Shown: positions 41,915 to 53,193 of the stretch, piece by piece | Layout: every line of letters begins with the position of its first letter | Numbering within the stretch: the stretch's first letter is position 1 | NCBI GenBank assembly: GCA_009667805.1 | Contig: CM019069.1 | Coordinates: 95,949,204-96,013,203, forward strand | DNA: 64,000 nucleotides | DNA from: Leptobrachium leishanense | Lineage: Eukaryota; Chordata; Amphibia; Anura; Megophryidae | Direction of reading: 5' to 3' | Notes under the pieces: generated by a model | Databases searched by the model: none | Told to the model about the DNA's origin: nothing | The model's input: the letters and a program-made list of their open reading frames with translations, nothing else | Translations under genes and position numbers: made by a program

Positions 41915-43498
41915 CAGTTGCGTTCAAAATTATTCAACCCCCACTGAAATTGAGTGTTTTGGCCAGTTTGACATTGATTTTGATCATTCAGTCATCTTGC
42001 TTACAATTAAATCAAAGAGGCACGTGTAGGTCAGACAAATATAACATAACATTTATAATGAAATAACCACAAATGTCTTTTCTGTGCTCACATCATTATC
42101 AGTTTTATTCAACCCCCAAGTGACATTCAATCTTAGTACTTAGCTTTTAAATGTGAAGCATAGCTTGACACAAGTGTCTTGCAGCGATCTACGGGTATCT
42201 TCGCCCATTCGTCATGGGCAAAAGCCTCCAGTTCAGTCACATTCTTAGGCTTGCGCACTGCAACTGCTTTCTTTAAGTCCCACCAGAGGTTCTCAATGGG
42301 ATTTAAGTCAGGTGACTGCGATGGCCACTCCAAAATGTTCCAGCCTTTAATCTGCAACCATGCTCTAGTGGACTTGGAGGTATGCTTGGGATCATTGTCC
42401 TGTTGAAAGGTCCAATGTCTCCCAAGCCTCAGGTTTGTGACGGACTGCATCACATTGTCATCCAATATCTCCTGGTACTGAAGAGAATTCATGGTACCTT
42501 GCACACGCTGAAGCTTCCCTGTACCTGCAGAAGCAAAACAGCCCCAAAGCATGATTGACCCCCGCCATGCTTCACAGTAGGCAAGGTGTCTTTTCTTCAT
42601 AGGCCTTGTTCTTCCTCCTCCAAACATAGCGTTGATCCATGGGCCCAAACAGTTCTAATTTTGTTTCATCAGTCCACAGAACACTATCCCAAAACTTGTG
42701 GTTTGTCCACATGACTTTTGGCATACTGCAGTCGACTCTTTCTTATTCTTTGAGACAGCAAGGGGGTGCGCCTGGGAGTTCTGGCATGGAGGCCTTCATT
42801 ACGCAGTGTGCGCCGTATTGTCTGAGCTGAAACTTCAGTACCCACATCTGACAAATCTTTTCTCAGTTCCTCAGCAGTCACACGGGGACTTTTCTCCACT
42901 CTACGCTTCAGGTAGCGCACAGCAGTCGAAGTCAGCATCTTCTTTCTGCCACGACCAGGTAGCGTTTCAACAGTGCCCTTTGCCTTGAATTTGCGAATGA
43001 TGCTTCCTATGGTCTCTCTTGGTATGTTTAACATCTTTGCAATCTTCTTCTAGCCTTTGCCCTTCCTGTGAAGAATAATCACCTCCTCTCGTCTTCCTGG
43101 ACCATTCTCTTGACTTCACCATGTTTGTAACCACACCAGTAAATGTCTAGAAGGAGCTGAGTATCACAGTCATTTTAAAGCTGCCTAATTGGTGCTTATT
43201 ATGCTTTATTGCTGCTCCATGACATCCACGGGTGTTTTCAATGCCTGATTGAAAACACTTGAATGAACCTTTGTTCTTCAGAGTGGTAGTCTTTAAGGGG
43301 TTGAATAATTGTGTCAATGAAGAATTCACAAAAGAAACATTTACTACCGTATTACAAAACCAATTGATGTCATTTTAGTTGCATATGGTTCTTTAAAAAG
43401 TCCTTGTAGGATTTCATTCTGAATACCATTACAAATGTACACTAAATTCCCTAAAACCCTTTACAGCATTGGGGGTTGAATAATTTTGAACACAACTG
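41915..43498 (-). mobile_element. Tc1-type transposon, family A, decayed copy
   Basis: Inverted ends of the same type as at 15660 (CAGTTGCGTTCAAAATTA on the left) and TA duplications at 41913-41914 and 43499-43500. The 1,584-bp copy is shorter than the sister copy; part of the loss is in the transposase C-terminus. Confidence 0.95.
42133..43126 (-). pseudogene. Tc1 transposase, family A, several frameshifts
   Basis: The ATG that corresponds to the start of the sister copy is at about 43122. Small deletions soon after it break the frame. The frame reopens at 43034 (MLNIPRETIGSIIRKFKAKG) and runs to 42684, where a 2-bp loss after HVDKP ends it. The last frame (42648-42133) holds GCFASAGTGKLQRVQG, FQQDNDPKHT and DLNPIENLWW. 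The C-terminus is cut short (YASHLKAKY), lacking about nine codons found in the sister copy. At the position of the sister's stop this copy has the sense codon CAG. Confidence 0.9.
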
Positions 43499-43500
43499 TA

Positions 43501-45118
43501 TATAAAAATGAATTTTTCAGGAGACCAAAAAGTGTTAAAAGAAAAGCAAAAACCACAGCGTGGAAGGTTTTAAAGCTACATAAAGTCCAGAATACTCAGG
43601 AGCAGGAGAAAAGAGGGATAAGAAAATAATAAAGTGGGGGGGAGCACTTCTCAACCCGGCTGCGTCTCCGACGGGTCCGGTGCAAGGCCTGCCGCCGCTA
43701 GATCAGACCAGGCCACCGTAGGGTCAGTGATCGTGTAGGATACATTGGCATGGGTCACTACAAGAGAACCGGCAAGTCCCCATCGGTAGCGTATCCCTTT
43801 CCGACGCAAAGTAGCAGTCACATCTCGATATCGGCAACGGGCCAGCAAGGTCAGGAAAGGAAGGTCATGGTATAAGGCCAGCGTAGAGCCCTCAAACTGC
43901 ACGGGGTCTCGCGCACCAGGGGTGGTCATTATTTTTACTTTAAAAGCAACATCTCTGAAAGCCACCACGACATCCCTGGGTGCCCCTTTGGTAGTCGTCG
44001 CTGCAGGTCTTCGGACCCGAAACACTGATCCAATTACATCAGGCATGTCGGGGGGGGGGGGGGAGGCCAGTGAGCTGGAGAGACAAACGAGTCATATAAG
44101 GCAGGAGTTCCTCCGCTGACACCGTGTCAGGGACACTTCTGACCCTGATGTTGCGACGGCGATGTCTTGATTCCAGTGTGTCTACGGAATGGGTCAGGAC
44201 CTCAACCTGAGAACGAAGGGCAGTTACCTGGCCAGATAAATGAGCTTGTTCCATATCCACCTCAGCGGTCTTTGTTAGCAGCTCAGTCACTTGTCCATGT
44301 ACAACATCCACCTCAGCTTTGACTGCAGCCACCTCCGGTCGCCACATCTCCCTAATTTCATCCAGGATCCGTCGGAGATCGCCTTTCGTGGAGGGAAGAT
44401 GTTCATCCTCTTCCCGGGTCTGGGATTCAACAGAACCCCCACTCGATCTGGAGGGGCCCCGTCAGATTTTCTAGCTTCCGAGGCTTCGGTCCTGAGCCAG
44501 GCAGCCGCTGAAAGCCACACTACCACCTACAGAAGACAGTGGGCCCTCAGTCGATTCTCCTCCAGATGAGTCATGGGCGGCCCTCTGTGTTACCGTGGAC
44601 GCTGCCAGTTCAGCCTTGCGGTTTTTTTGCGCCCGCTTTTTTGCCGCCGCGGAGAGGGGCCGTGGTCCTTGTGTCTGAGACTACGGGGTGATCCATGACA
44701 TCCCAGTGTTGTCTCCAAGGGACCAGGAGCCATCGTCGTCCCCAGATGATTCATAGTCCGGAGGTAAGGAGGAGATGGCCGCGGCTGCCCCGGTGCCAAT
44801 CATGGCTTCCCTGATGTCCCGCTGGCGGGGACCACCTTTATGGATAAGGCTCTTAGGCATTGTTTGGAAGGCTAGGTATGGTAGTTTAAAAGCCAAATAT
44901 AAAAAAGGGTGCACCACCAGATCACGCGAGGGGCTCCAAGATGGCCGCGATCGCTAGGCCCAAATCTCTCCAGGATCCAAAAAATCCCCCTCGAAGCCTG
45001 CTGTTTGCGGTCGGGAGAGTACCTGAGGTCCGAGCCGAGCATCTAAGACCAGACCGGAAAACAGTGGGTCCAGCAAGCGGTGAATATACAGCTTTAAAGC
45101 CGTTGCTGTATCGGAGCT
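43501..45118 (-). mobile_element. ORF1-bearing L1/Tx1-type fragment with 5' end, cut by a Tc1
   Basis: From about 45118 downwards on the minus strand there is a leader of about 260 bp, a decayed ORF1 and about 150 bp of 3' sequence, after which the family A Tc1 (TA at 43499) interrupts. On the far side of the Tc1 (below 41913) I see no ORF2. This may therefore be a second ORF1-only copy, or simply a rearranged L1. Target duplications were not found. Confidence 0.6.
43651..44860 (-). pseudogene. L1/Tx1-type ORF1, frameshifted
   Basis: The start at 44860 gives MPKSLIHKGGPRQRD. Several frames are then needed: a basic segment (PRRQKSGRKKTA) near 44620; a coiled-coil segment (44347-44150) ending LESRHRRRNIRVRSVPDTVS, which parallels LESRHRRRNVKLRGIPENI of the intact ORF1; and a C-terminal domain (44046-43651) with KGAPRDVVVAFRDVAFK and RCRYRDVTATLRRKGIRYRW. 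At least three frameshifts are present. The protein would have been an RNA-binding trimer subunit. Confidence 0.8.
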
Positions 45119-45206
45119 CTGTCTATTGATCATAATTTTATGCTACAACGGACGTTAAACTGTGCGGCAACACGGACGTTATCACTGCGTTCGTCTGACA
45201 CGGGCC
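45119..45206 (+). mobile_element. Harbinger-like MITE, right-end fragment
   Basis: GCTACAACGGACGTTAAACT, CGTTCGTCTGACACGGGCC and then TAA (45207-45209) match the right part of the copy at 34862-35182. The left part is missing; it adjoins the 5' end of the L1 fragment, so the L1 or a deletion removed it. Confidence 0.65.
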
Positions 45207-45209
45207 TAA

Positions 45210-46344
45210 ATGTCTCCTATATTTTTTATATGGAGCCATTAATACGCATGTAACAGAAGAATGAGCTATTCTAGATTTATTTGTTCTTCATTTGCAAGAG
45301 CCATTATTTTGCAATGAATAATGACTTCTAAACGTTAGTGCTAAGTGATTGCTGTTTCACAAAATTGCTTAACACATTTTTTGAAACCCACTACAAAATC
45401 CCTTACGTCAGCACCCTCAGCGAAGAGAACAGCTCGATCCGTCCCTTCCTCTCTCTGAATACAGCGGAACACTGGGAACAATAGTGTTCTTCCTCAAATC
45501 CTTCCATCGTCCAAGCATGACCCCACTCACACGAGCTACTGCAGAGCTCGAGTGGGGGTGGGGGGGGGGTCGCACCTGGCTCCAGGGACTCCTATGGACT
45601 CCTGGAGCTGAGAACGCAGAGGTTACCGGCTAACGCGCAAGGTTTATATTTACGGCTCACTTTTAATGCCTCAGTTGGAATCACTTTTAATGTCTCAGTT
45701 GGAATAAAACCCCAGGCGTCACTTAATGTGTGGCAAATTCTAATAAGCAGCGGGCAAGGTAGCTCGTGGGTTTACCACAAAAAGACATCAGTAATGCAGA
45801 GGAGGATGTGCTGTATACACGTTAGAGAATGATGGGTCCTAATCTGAACATCAAACGCCCATACGTGTTGCTACATACACCTACCAGTGCATGTATAAAG
45901 ATTTGCAATCAGTTCTATTTTGCTAAAGTATTTTAAATACTTTTTTGTCATAAGTTGTCATCCACCAAATGCCATTGTTCAGTATTGTTGCTGCCGCAAT
46001 ACACTTTGAATTTCTCTATCTGGATCATCAAACAATGGCAGGAGAGAATTTATGAATCTTCACCTGCAGTTTGAACATCTCTAGATTGTTGCAGTACTGT
46101 GATTACAACAAAGGTGATTTTTGCAACAAATATAAAAAAACGCAATTAGTGTATAACCACCATAGTGTCAGTGCAGGCTTAATGATAGCATGTCAATCTT
46201 TTCATTTAAATATACCCATTATGTTACAACAGTAAAAGAGGTGTATATTCCTGAGTAGTTTTTGTGGGGGTGTAAAAAATATTCAAAATGCATCACATTT
46301 TAGATTTACATAATACAACCACATGACAATTCATCATTAGCACT
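45210..46344. other. Intergenic sequence, no gene seen
   Basis: A short direct repeat, TCACTTTTAATG[C/T]CTCAGTTGGAAT, occurs twice near 45660-45700. A G-run lies near 45550. No gene, RNA or complete element is recognised. Confidence 0.45.
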
Positions 46345-46347
46345 TTA

Positions 46348-46451
46348 GGCCGGGGTCAGACGAGCATCTTTGAGAGCGGAAGGAACGTCCATGAGAGTGG
46401 ACGTCCTCCCACTCGGACGCCCGTCTGGCCACCTCGCTGAGCGCAGTTTAG
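46348..46451 (+). mobile_element. Harbinger-like MITE, left-end fragment
   Basis: TTA (46345-46347) then GGCCGGGGTCAGACGAGC, a hairpin GGAAGGAACGTCC/GGACGTCC and CTGAGCGCAGTTT. It is the reverse complement of the right part of the copy at 50494-50819. It is truncated where the Tc1 relic begins. Confidence 0.6.
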
Positions 46452-47287
46452 GAACAGTGGTCACACTACCTGGATGGGGCAGAAAAAAGAAGCCATCAAT
46501 GGCTGCAACCAAATTTCTGAAAAGGCAGATTGAAAAAAACTCTCAAGTTACTGCAAAAGACCTGCAAGAAGACTTGTTAGCGTCAGGCTCAGAGCTTTCA
46601 CTTTGCGCAATAAGGCACGTACAAAAAAACAAAAAAAAAAAACCAGTAGGTTTCCATGCATTTACTCCAAGATGTACGCCACTACTGACCCAAAAGCAGA
46701 AGAAAAGTCAGCTACAATATGTTCAAAAACATAAATAAGCCACAGATGTTTTGGGATTCTGTTCTGTGGAGCGATGAAACAAAAACGTTTTCGACCTTAT
46801 GTATGGAGAAAGAAGAATGAAGCATACAATGAAAAGAATACTCTGCCTAAAGTTAAGCATGGTAGCGGCTCAGGGATACTCTACAGCTGATTTGTTTCCT
46901 CTGGGGCTGGAAACCTGCAGTGTGTGGAAGGCAAGATGGATTCAGTGAAGTATCAGGAATTCCTAGGAATAAACATCATGCCATCTGCGTGGAAGCCGAA
47001 TCTTGGGAAACATTGGACCTACCAACAGGACAATGAACCCAAACATACCTCAAACACCACCAAGGCTTGGTTGCAGAGCTCATCCTGGAAGATTCTACAT
47101 GGGCAATCACACTCATCTGACTTGAAGGCGACGGCTTCAGCACACAAACCCAAGAATATTGCTGAACTGGAGGCCATTGCTCATGAGGAATAGGCCAAGA
47201 TTCCTCAAACTGTTATCTGATGTTAAGGATTCTAGTATCCTAGGCGCCCCTTTCCGCTGTATAAAACGGAGCTTGTATCCAGATACA

Positions 47288-47611
47288 GTATAGACCAGTG
47301 GTTCTCAACCTGTGGACCCTCAGGACCCACAATTGTCCTTGGTCATTAAGTCGCAACCCAAACATAATTGAATTTCTGAAACTGCCAGAGAGGCACGGAG
47401 AGCAATGGAATAGCTTGGACCAATGGGAAAGCAGCATTGGTGAGGTAGGCAGAGGTAGCCGTACCGCCGTGGACCTGCTGCTGCAGGTAAGATGCATCAG
47501 CAGGTCCCAGGCATGAGAAGCCTGGGGGAACTTGCCTCGTGACCCAGTCCGCCCCTGGTTGCGATCCACTTTTGGGTCGCGACCCACTACTTGAGAAACA
47601 CTGGTATAGAC
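47288..47611. mobile_element. Short hAT element with 8-bp target duplication
   Basis: GTATAGAC is exactly duplicated at 47288-47295 and 47604-47611. The ends are CAGTGGTTCTCAACCTGTGG and GTAGTGGGTCGCGACCC-type sequence ending in AACACTG (reverse complement starts CAGTGTTTCTCAAG). The 308-bp unit (47296-47603) has no coding capacity. The ends belong to the Charlie/SPIN-like hAT style, but I do not equate it with SPIN. Confidence 0.9.
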
Positions 47612-47869
47612 GACACGTAAAGTGTATGAAGAGATGTTGCTCATTCAAAATCCAAATGGAAAATGGTAAAACACAGTTGAGACGTAACCCACTCCCTTAA
47701 AGAATACATTGCAGATAACATCAGGAGTCTCCAGTCAGAGAACAATAGAAAGAGCCATCAAACACAATGGAGTGTTTACACATGCGTCTTTATCTAAACA
47801 GTCTGCTAGACTTAGGGGAACAAAGGAATCTTCTTACAGAGAGGGAAACACAGGAGGTTAGAGTGCAAG

Positions 47870-47945
47870 CTCTTGAGCAAGGGTCCTCTCCTCCTGTCTT
47901 GTGTTGAGCTATTTCAATTGCTTTTCTTTGGATTTGTTCAATACG
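47870..47945 (+). mobile_element. L2-type LINE 3' fragment
   Basis: GAGTGCAAGCTCTTGAGCAA then GGTCCTCTCCTCCTGTC matches the 3' region of the L2 LINE at 6030-6075. It lacks the tail. Confidence 0.5.
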
Positions 47946-48042
47946 AAAGTTTGCAAATTTTGAAAATAAACCTGACTTGCGATGGGAGTTGAATCATTTG
48001 GATTACAACTGTATATCCCATGTACGCAAGCTCAACGCATAA

Positions 48043-48482
48043 GGCTCGTGTCAGACAAGCGCACTGATCACGTCCGTGTTGCCGTACAGTTATTGCATAG
48101 AATTATGACCAATGGAGCCCCCCACACACGAAGTACGTCTGCACCGAACTGCGGATGCATAACGGATGCGGCAAACGGACGCAGGTTAGGCAAGAACATA
48201 AATCCGCTAGAACGGACACACAGAGTGCGATGCGTCCGCAACGTCCGCATAGCTTTGTTTGTGAGTGATGAACGAGGTCAGACGGACTGCATTTATGCGT
48301 CCAGCATTTTTGACAGACAAAATGGTTTTCATATTTAACTTAATTTTCCCTGCTACATCAGTCAAAAATAACGTCTTAATAAAAAACGGACTTTGTGGTC
48401 ACTACTGCATCTTCCGTCAGAAAGTGCGCCCGTGCTGCACGAACGCACAGTTCGTACAAAATGCGCTCGTCTGACACCAGCC
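48043..48482 (+). mobile_element. Harbinger-like MITE, 440 bp
   Basis: TAA on both sides (48040-48042, 48483-48485). The ends are GGCTCGTGTCAGACAAGCGC and GCGCTCGTCTGACACCAGCC. The interior differs from the 321-bp copy, with more ACGGACGC-type strings, so it is a separate subfamily. It landed 29 bp from the end of the Tc1 relic. Confidence 0.8.
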
Positions 48483-48485
48483 TAA

Positions 48486-49735
48486 GAGTAGTCATTAGTT
48501 TAGTACCTGCCTTGGTAGCGTGCACACCAAAACACTTGAAGGCCAAATGTTTGAACACCCCTGTTATAGACAACATGATCAATGATGCATAAACTTGACA
48601 ATGAGAAACATCAAGTTTGACTCTGTCACAAGAATTAGTCAGGCAGACATTGACAACTATTTTTACACTTTTCAGCGCACACTTGGCACTTAATGAATGG
48701 CGCCTTGAATCTCCTACACCGTCATGTTCCATATTAAGCCTCCTAATCCTATACCAAGTATAGGAGCCGTTAATTTACAGTAATCTCGTTCAGGGAACTG
48801 CAACACTGACGCTGTAAGCCCAGTTTGCGGCAAGAGTGAAATACCAATTCCTGGAGATAAGAAAACTATAGGAGACATTATGTATAAACACCTCCTTTAG
48901 TTATATTAACGTCAAGTGTGCTAGTTCTGGATAGGGCCCAGGATTGCGAAAAACATGGGCCCAATTCCATAGCTGATAGTAAAATGGAAACGGTAAGCAG
49001 GAAAATCTGTGCTTGCAGATTTTCCATACTGCCTCCATTTTACTGTCCATATTCCAGAGTAGGCATATTATTGACATCTAGTCCTGAAATGAAGAGCAAA
49101 GCTGCCCGATACCGGCCACCGTATCGGCTCTTGTTGTCCATAGGACTTCATGGAGCCTTGCATGTCCCAGCCACGAGCTCGTTCTCGCCAATCCCAGAAT
49201 GAATTGCGGGGGGGAGACAAGGAATGATTTGTTCCCAGTCTCACACTGCTCGTGACAAGAGGAAGCAGAGGATCGTGCCGCCCTCTTCACCACGGGATAT
49301 GATGTGGTGAATATGGGATTAAGGGGGGTTATAGCGTATCATGTGAATTTGCATATGCAAAGCAGGCAAGCTTAATACCAGCTTCAAGGAGACGTAATTC
49401 CAGTGAAATAACATTTCCTGTGTGGAAGCGCAGGCTACATTGGAGTATCCTGCGCTTCCATGTGGGGGTGAAAACGCCTCACACAAGAAATATAGGAGAT
49501 TTTAGTGTGCAGTAACCTAGGGTCTAGGAAACTCCACATTCGAGCTGTAAACCCAGTTTGCGGCAGGAATGGAACAGAAATTCCCCTCAATAAAATAACT
49601 ACAGGAGACGTTATGTGTAACATTTTCTATAGATGCCTTATTGACAACTATGGAATAAGGCCTGAAGTGTGTGGTATTGCTAAATTTACAGCAGTTTTGG
49701 TAAAATTCACACCAAGGTTCAGGGCCAGATTAACA
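48486..49735. other. Intergenic repeats, no gene seen
   Basis: A diverged duplication pairs about 48787-48885 with 49530-49620 (CTGTAAACCCAGTTTGCGGC and CTGTAAGCCCAGTTTGCGGC, followed by AGGAGACATTATGT-type text). Hairpins lie at 48980-49045 (AATGGAAACGGTAAGCAGG) and 49415-49465 (GTGTGGAAGCGCAGG). No gene is recognised. Confidence 0.45.
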
Positions 49736-50344
49736 TAGGGGCTATTGTAGCTGCAGCTCCATACCCCATAATAAGCCCAGAGAAAAGATAATTATGTCCG
49801 CACTGTTGGCTCTTTGGACCCCAGTATCTCCGGAACCGTGGTAGATACAGGGTCATGTGAGGCATCATTGGAAAGGCCAGAGCATGACACAGTGCAAAAT
49901 CACCAAGATTTATGTAAAATTAGCCCTTTCGCTGAGCAATTTCACCCCTGTGTGCTGAACTCATTTTGACGGTTTTGTAGTCATCTTTTATTAGAAGACC
50001 TAGGCAAAGTATATATCCTTCTTTTCGGCAGATTCAAATATATATCATTAGGTGTATTCGTCATGTCCCGTCAGAATGCTAGAACAAAATAGGTTTTTTA
50101 AAAAAAAAAAAAAAAAAATAGAAATATATATATATATTTCTATTATTTACAGCGTGTAAAATTATTTCTTCACATTTTATCATCCAATCCTTTGTGGTTA
50201 TATATTCTATCGGGCTTTCTTAAAAAGGTTTTTAGAAAAGGGAACCTGTTACTGTATTTTTCTGAGAATGTACGCAATTTTAACTAAAACTGAAATGTTA
50301 CCCTTGTATTTTTGGTGCATTGTGCTTTCTGAATAATATGCCTA
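49736..50344. other. Intergenic sequence with a TTAA-type element fragment
   Basis: GCATCATTGGAAAGGCCAGA near 49862 and CCCTTTCGCTGAGCAATTTC near 49950 match parts of the TTAA-target family (compare 28460-28617, 39616, 51180). An A-run and a TA microsatellite lie near 50100-50145. No gene is recognised. Confidence 0.45.
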
Positions 50345-50836
50345 TCAGGTCTATTCACTAAAGGGTGAAACTCAGGAGAAGTGGCAGGAGAAGAGAAAAA
50401 TCTAGACAAATTGGAAAGAGAAATAATTGGGAGAATTTTTCTGGTTTGGCTATTTTGACATAGAATTTTCACTTCTCCTGAGTTTCACCTTTAGGCCAGA
50501 GTCAGACGAACACACTATGTGCGTCCATACTGATGTGCCTCCCGGCGTCCGTCGCAGCCTTCGACGGGGCCGGCAACACGCTGTGACGCACACATAAATT
50601 GAGTGTGCTACAGCAGGCGTTTGAAAGCCTCCGTCGACACGCTACAACGCACGTTCGACAGGGCTGCAAAGCACGATCCTCCACAGGAGGATCAAGCCTT
50701 GCAGCGCTGAGCGCAAAAACTGCACTCAGTGAGGTGGCCAGATGGGCGCCAGAGTGGAAGGAACGTCCACTCTCACGGACGTTCCTTCCGCTTTTAAAAA
50801 CGCTCGTCTGACCCCGACCTTAGTGAATAAACCTGT
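50345..50836. mobile_element. GGGTTATTCA-group MITE, split by a Harbinger-like MITE
   Basis: CAGGTCTATTCACTAAAGG and GGTGAAACTCAGGAGAAG at the left are repeated in inverse orientation as CTTCTCCTGAGTTTCACC (50465) and TTTAGTGAATAAACCTG (50820). The second copy is interrupted by the insertion at 50494-50819; without it the ends pair continuously. Confidence 0.7.
50491..50822 (+). mobile_element. Harbinger-like MITE, 326 bp, with TTA duplications
   Basis: TTA at 50491-50493 and 50820-50822; ends GGCCAGAGTCAGACGAAC and GCTCGTCTGACCCCGACC. Because the host MITE arm is known, the 3-bp duplication can be read with confidence, which supports PIF/Harbinger. An internal hairpin GGAAGGAACGTCC/GGACGTTCCTTCC lies near 50755-50790. 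No coding sequence. Confidence 0.85.
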
Positions 50837-50837
50837 A

Positions 50838-51951
50838 AGTATAAAACAATGCCTTTGCTCGAAGCGTGGGAAATGAGAAGGTGAGTAAAGTCAGTGATAT
50901 TGATCATTTTATATGTGACAATTGGACAATACCATTGCTTTGGAACAAAATTTATTTATTTTATGTTTTAAGTACCTCCGCTCAACTTGCAGCGGTGAAG
51001 CGGCTTGTGTTTTAGAGGAACCAATGCGTGATAACGCTTTCGTCTTCACCTCCACATTTGGTCTCGGCATGGGAAATGAGAAAGTGAGTTAGCACAATGC
51101 CATCACCTTAGAACAGAGAAGGGTGGTACATTTTGCATTAATTTTGTTTCTTTTTTCCACACATTATATAGTCATGTTTGGCATCATTAGAAAGGCCAAA
51201 CTCTGACCTTCCCAATGACACCTCACTTGACCTTAGGTGGTAAAAATCAGAGGCACAGGGTTCCAAAGTGCCCCTGCAACCCTCGCAGCAGTGTGGCGGG
51301 TTAGGTTTTCGATGACCAATGCATAATAACGCATTATGTCATCGCCTTTCTGGCATGGGGGGAAATGAGAAGGGGAGTTAGTGCAACATCATTGTTCACT
51401 TTATCATAGAAACGTGAAAAAAAAATAGTGCTGTGTAAAGCAGAAGAGTTTCCTCCTCACACAAAGCTATTGCTGAGCAGATGAGATTTTGAAAATCCCA
51501 GCTGCTGAGGAACCAACTCAAAAAACAATGCTCTCAGCAGCGAGCATTCTGGGAGACAGGAGGCAAGGACTGGTGCCGCACATGTGGCACCAATCCATTG
51601 TTCAGTGCAAGCGCTCGCAAAACCTGTGTGCTAAAGTACACAAGACCCAAAAGATATGCAGTTTGTGAAGCATATGTACAAACGTTATGTAACCTACACA
51701 AATTGTGTAAAAAGCTTCAAAAGATTTCTCGAAACCCTGGAGACGAAGAGAAGGATCAGCCAAGTGTCAAGAGAGAAAAAGGTGAGTATTTACACCTATA
51801 CTAAAAGAAATAAAAGTAATTGGGAATAAAGGGTTTAAATTGCCTATACAGTTGCTCTGTCATTGCAATCTCATTCAATTAGCAGCTCTGGGAAGAGGTG
51901 ACACTCATTGTGACCATCAGACTCCTGCATTCAGGTTCCGTACTGGATCTC
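50838..51951. other. Intergenic sequence, no gene seen
   Basis: Two similar blocks around 50870-51070 and 51280-51380 share GGGAAATGAGAA[G/A]G, GCAGCGGTGAAGCGG-like text and GATAACGC[A/T]TT, suggesting a diverged duplication. GGCATCATTAGAAAGGCC near 51180 belongs to the TTAA-type family text. No gene is recognised. Confidence 0.45.
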
Positions 51952-51959
51952 TCAATGAC

Positions 51960-52781
51960 CAGGGCGTAACTACCAGGGGTGCAGTGAGTGCCACTGCACC
52001 CAGGCCCTGGAGTCCAGGGGGCCCACAGTTGGCTGCCGGGGCCTCGCCTGGAACGTGCAGCTAGGCTCGACAGGGGCTTCTCCTGGTCCGCACGTGGCCT
52101 CGGCAGGGGCTTCTCCTGGTCCGCACGTGGCCTCGGCAGGGGCTTCTCCTGGTCCGCACGTGGCCTCGGCAGGGGCTTCTCCTGGTCCGCACGTGGCCTC
52201 GGCAGGGGCTTCTCCTGGTCCGCACGTGGCCTCGGCAGGGGCTTCTCCTGGTCCGCACGTGGCCTCGGCAGGGGCTTCTCCTGGTCCGCACGTGGCCTCG
52301 GCAGGGGCTTCTCCTGGTCCGAACGTGGCCTCGGCAGGGGCTTCTCCTGGTCCGAACGTGGCCTCGGCAGGGGCTTCTCCTGGTCCGAACGTGGCCTCGG
52401 CAGGGGCTTCTCCTGGTCCGAACGTGGCCTCGGCAGGGGCTTCTCCTGGTCCGAACGTGGCCTCGGCAGGGGCTTCTCCTGGTCCGAACGTGGCCTCGGC
52501 AGGGGCTTCTCCTGGTCCGAACGTGGCCTCGGCAGGGGCTTTCCTGGTCCGAACGTGGCCTCGGCAGGGGCTTCTCCTGGTCCGAACGTGGCCTCGGCAG
52601 GGGCTTCTCCTGGTCCGAACGTGGCCTCGGCAGGGGCTTCTCCTGGTCCGAACGTGGCTCGGCTAGGCTCTTCCACAAAGAAAGAATTCAGACACATCTA
52701 AAATATGTTTTTGCAAAGGCCGGTGGGGGCCCCTTCATGGATTCCTGAACCTGGGCCTTTACAGTTCTAGTTACGCCTCTG
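51960..52781. mobile_element. hAT-like element carrying an 18-copy minisatellite
   Basis: The ends CAGGGCGTAACTACCAGGGG and TTCTAGTTACGCCTCTG are imperfect inverted repeats with CAG/CTG termini. TCAATGAC lies at 51952-51959 and again at 52783-52790, one base off the right end. GGCGTAACTA-type ends are a hAT style. Apart from the tandem array the element has only short flanks and no transposase. Confidence 0.7.
52070..52663. repeat. Minisatellite, 33-bp unit, 18 copies
   Basis: Eighteen copies of a unit containing GGCTTCTCCTGGTCCG and GTGGCCTCGGCAGG. The first seven have GCACGT after TCC and the next eleven have GAACGT. Copy 15 (near 52540) has lost one base. As 33 is a multiple of three and the unit has no stop on several frames, four overlapping frames of 203-272 codons arise; they are artefacts. 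Confidence 0.97.
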
Positions 52782-52790
52782 ATCAATGAC

Positions 52791-53190
52791 ATTACAGAGG
52801 AGTCTGTTCATGCATAGCCGTCAACCTCATAGAGCAGGATTTTAGGAATCCATGGGAGGTACAATAAGCAGCAAGGGGTTGTTTCTATAAATGGTCACTC
52901 TAGTACCCAAATGAAAATTAGGTGTTACACTCAACCGGCAAACAAGCAGTGCTTGATCCCTTCATATCCCACTGATGACATAAAGCATTGACTAGTTGTG
53001 AGCCGATCAGTGTATAGGATTAAATGTTTCTATATATACACACATGGATTTAAGGCTCTTAATCACAAGAACAAAAAAGAAAACGAAACTAAATAAAAGG
53101 TTTCGTGTACACTGGGCATAACACGTAACAGCTGTAAAAATAGATTGTGATCAACCTGTAACTGGGTCATTGCAACATATAGATGATGTT
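52791..53190. other. Intergenic sequence, no gene seen
   Basis: No gene, RNA or element end is recognised. Confidence 0.5.
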
Positions 53191-53193
53191 TTA

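Larger units (their letters stand above)
46452..48011 (+). mobile_element. Tc1 relic related to family A, interrupted
   Basis: Transposase-like text runs from 46452 to about 47225: a GWGRKK linker, then TPRCTPLLTQKQKKSQLQY, LWSDETK, YQQDNEPKHTSNTTKAW and AELEAIAHEE. These follow the family A protein but with many changes and stops. The part with the third catalytic residue is lost (SSDLKATAS replaces it). A right terminus GGGAGTTGAATC then TTACAACTG ends at 48011 next to TA. Between 47226 and about 47970 lie a short hAT element and an L2-type fragment. The N-terminus is missing. Confidence 0.7.

Noticed and set aside
47296..47603. SPIN element
   Set aside because: The first bases resemble SPIN-style ends, but the following bases differ from what I recall; only a general hAT assignment is supported.
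51879..52701. Four overlapping open frames of 203-272 codons on both strands
   Set aside because: They are created by the stop-free 33-bp minisatellite; the protein repeats follow the DNA unit in every frame.
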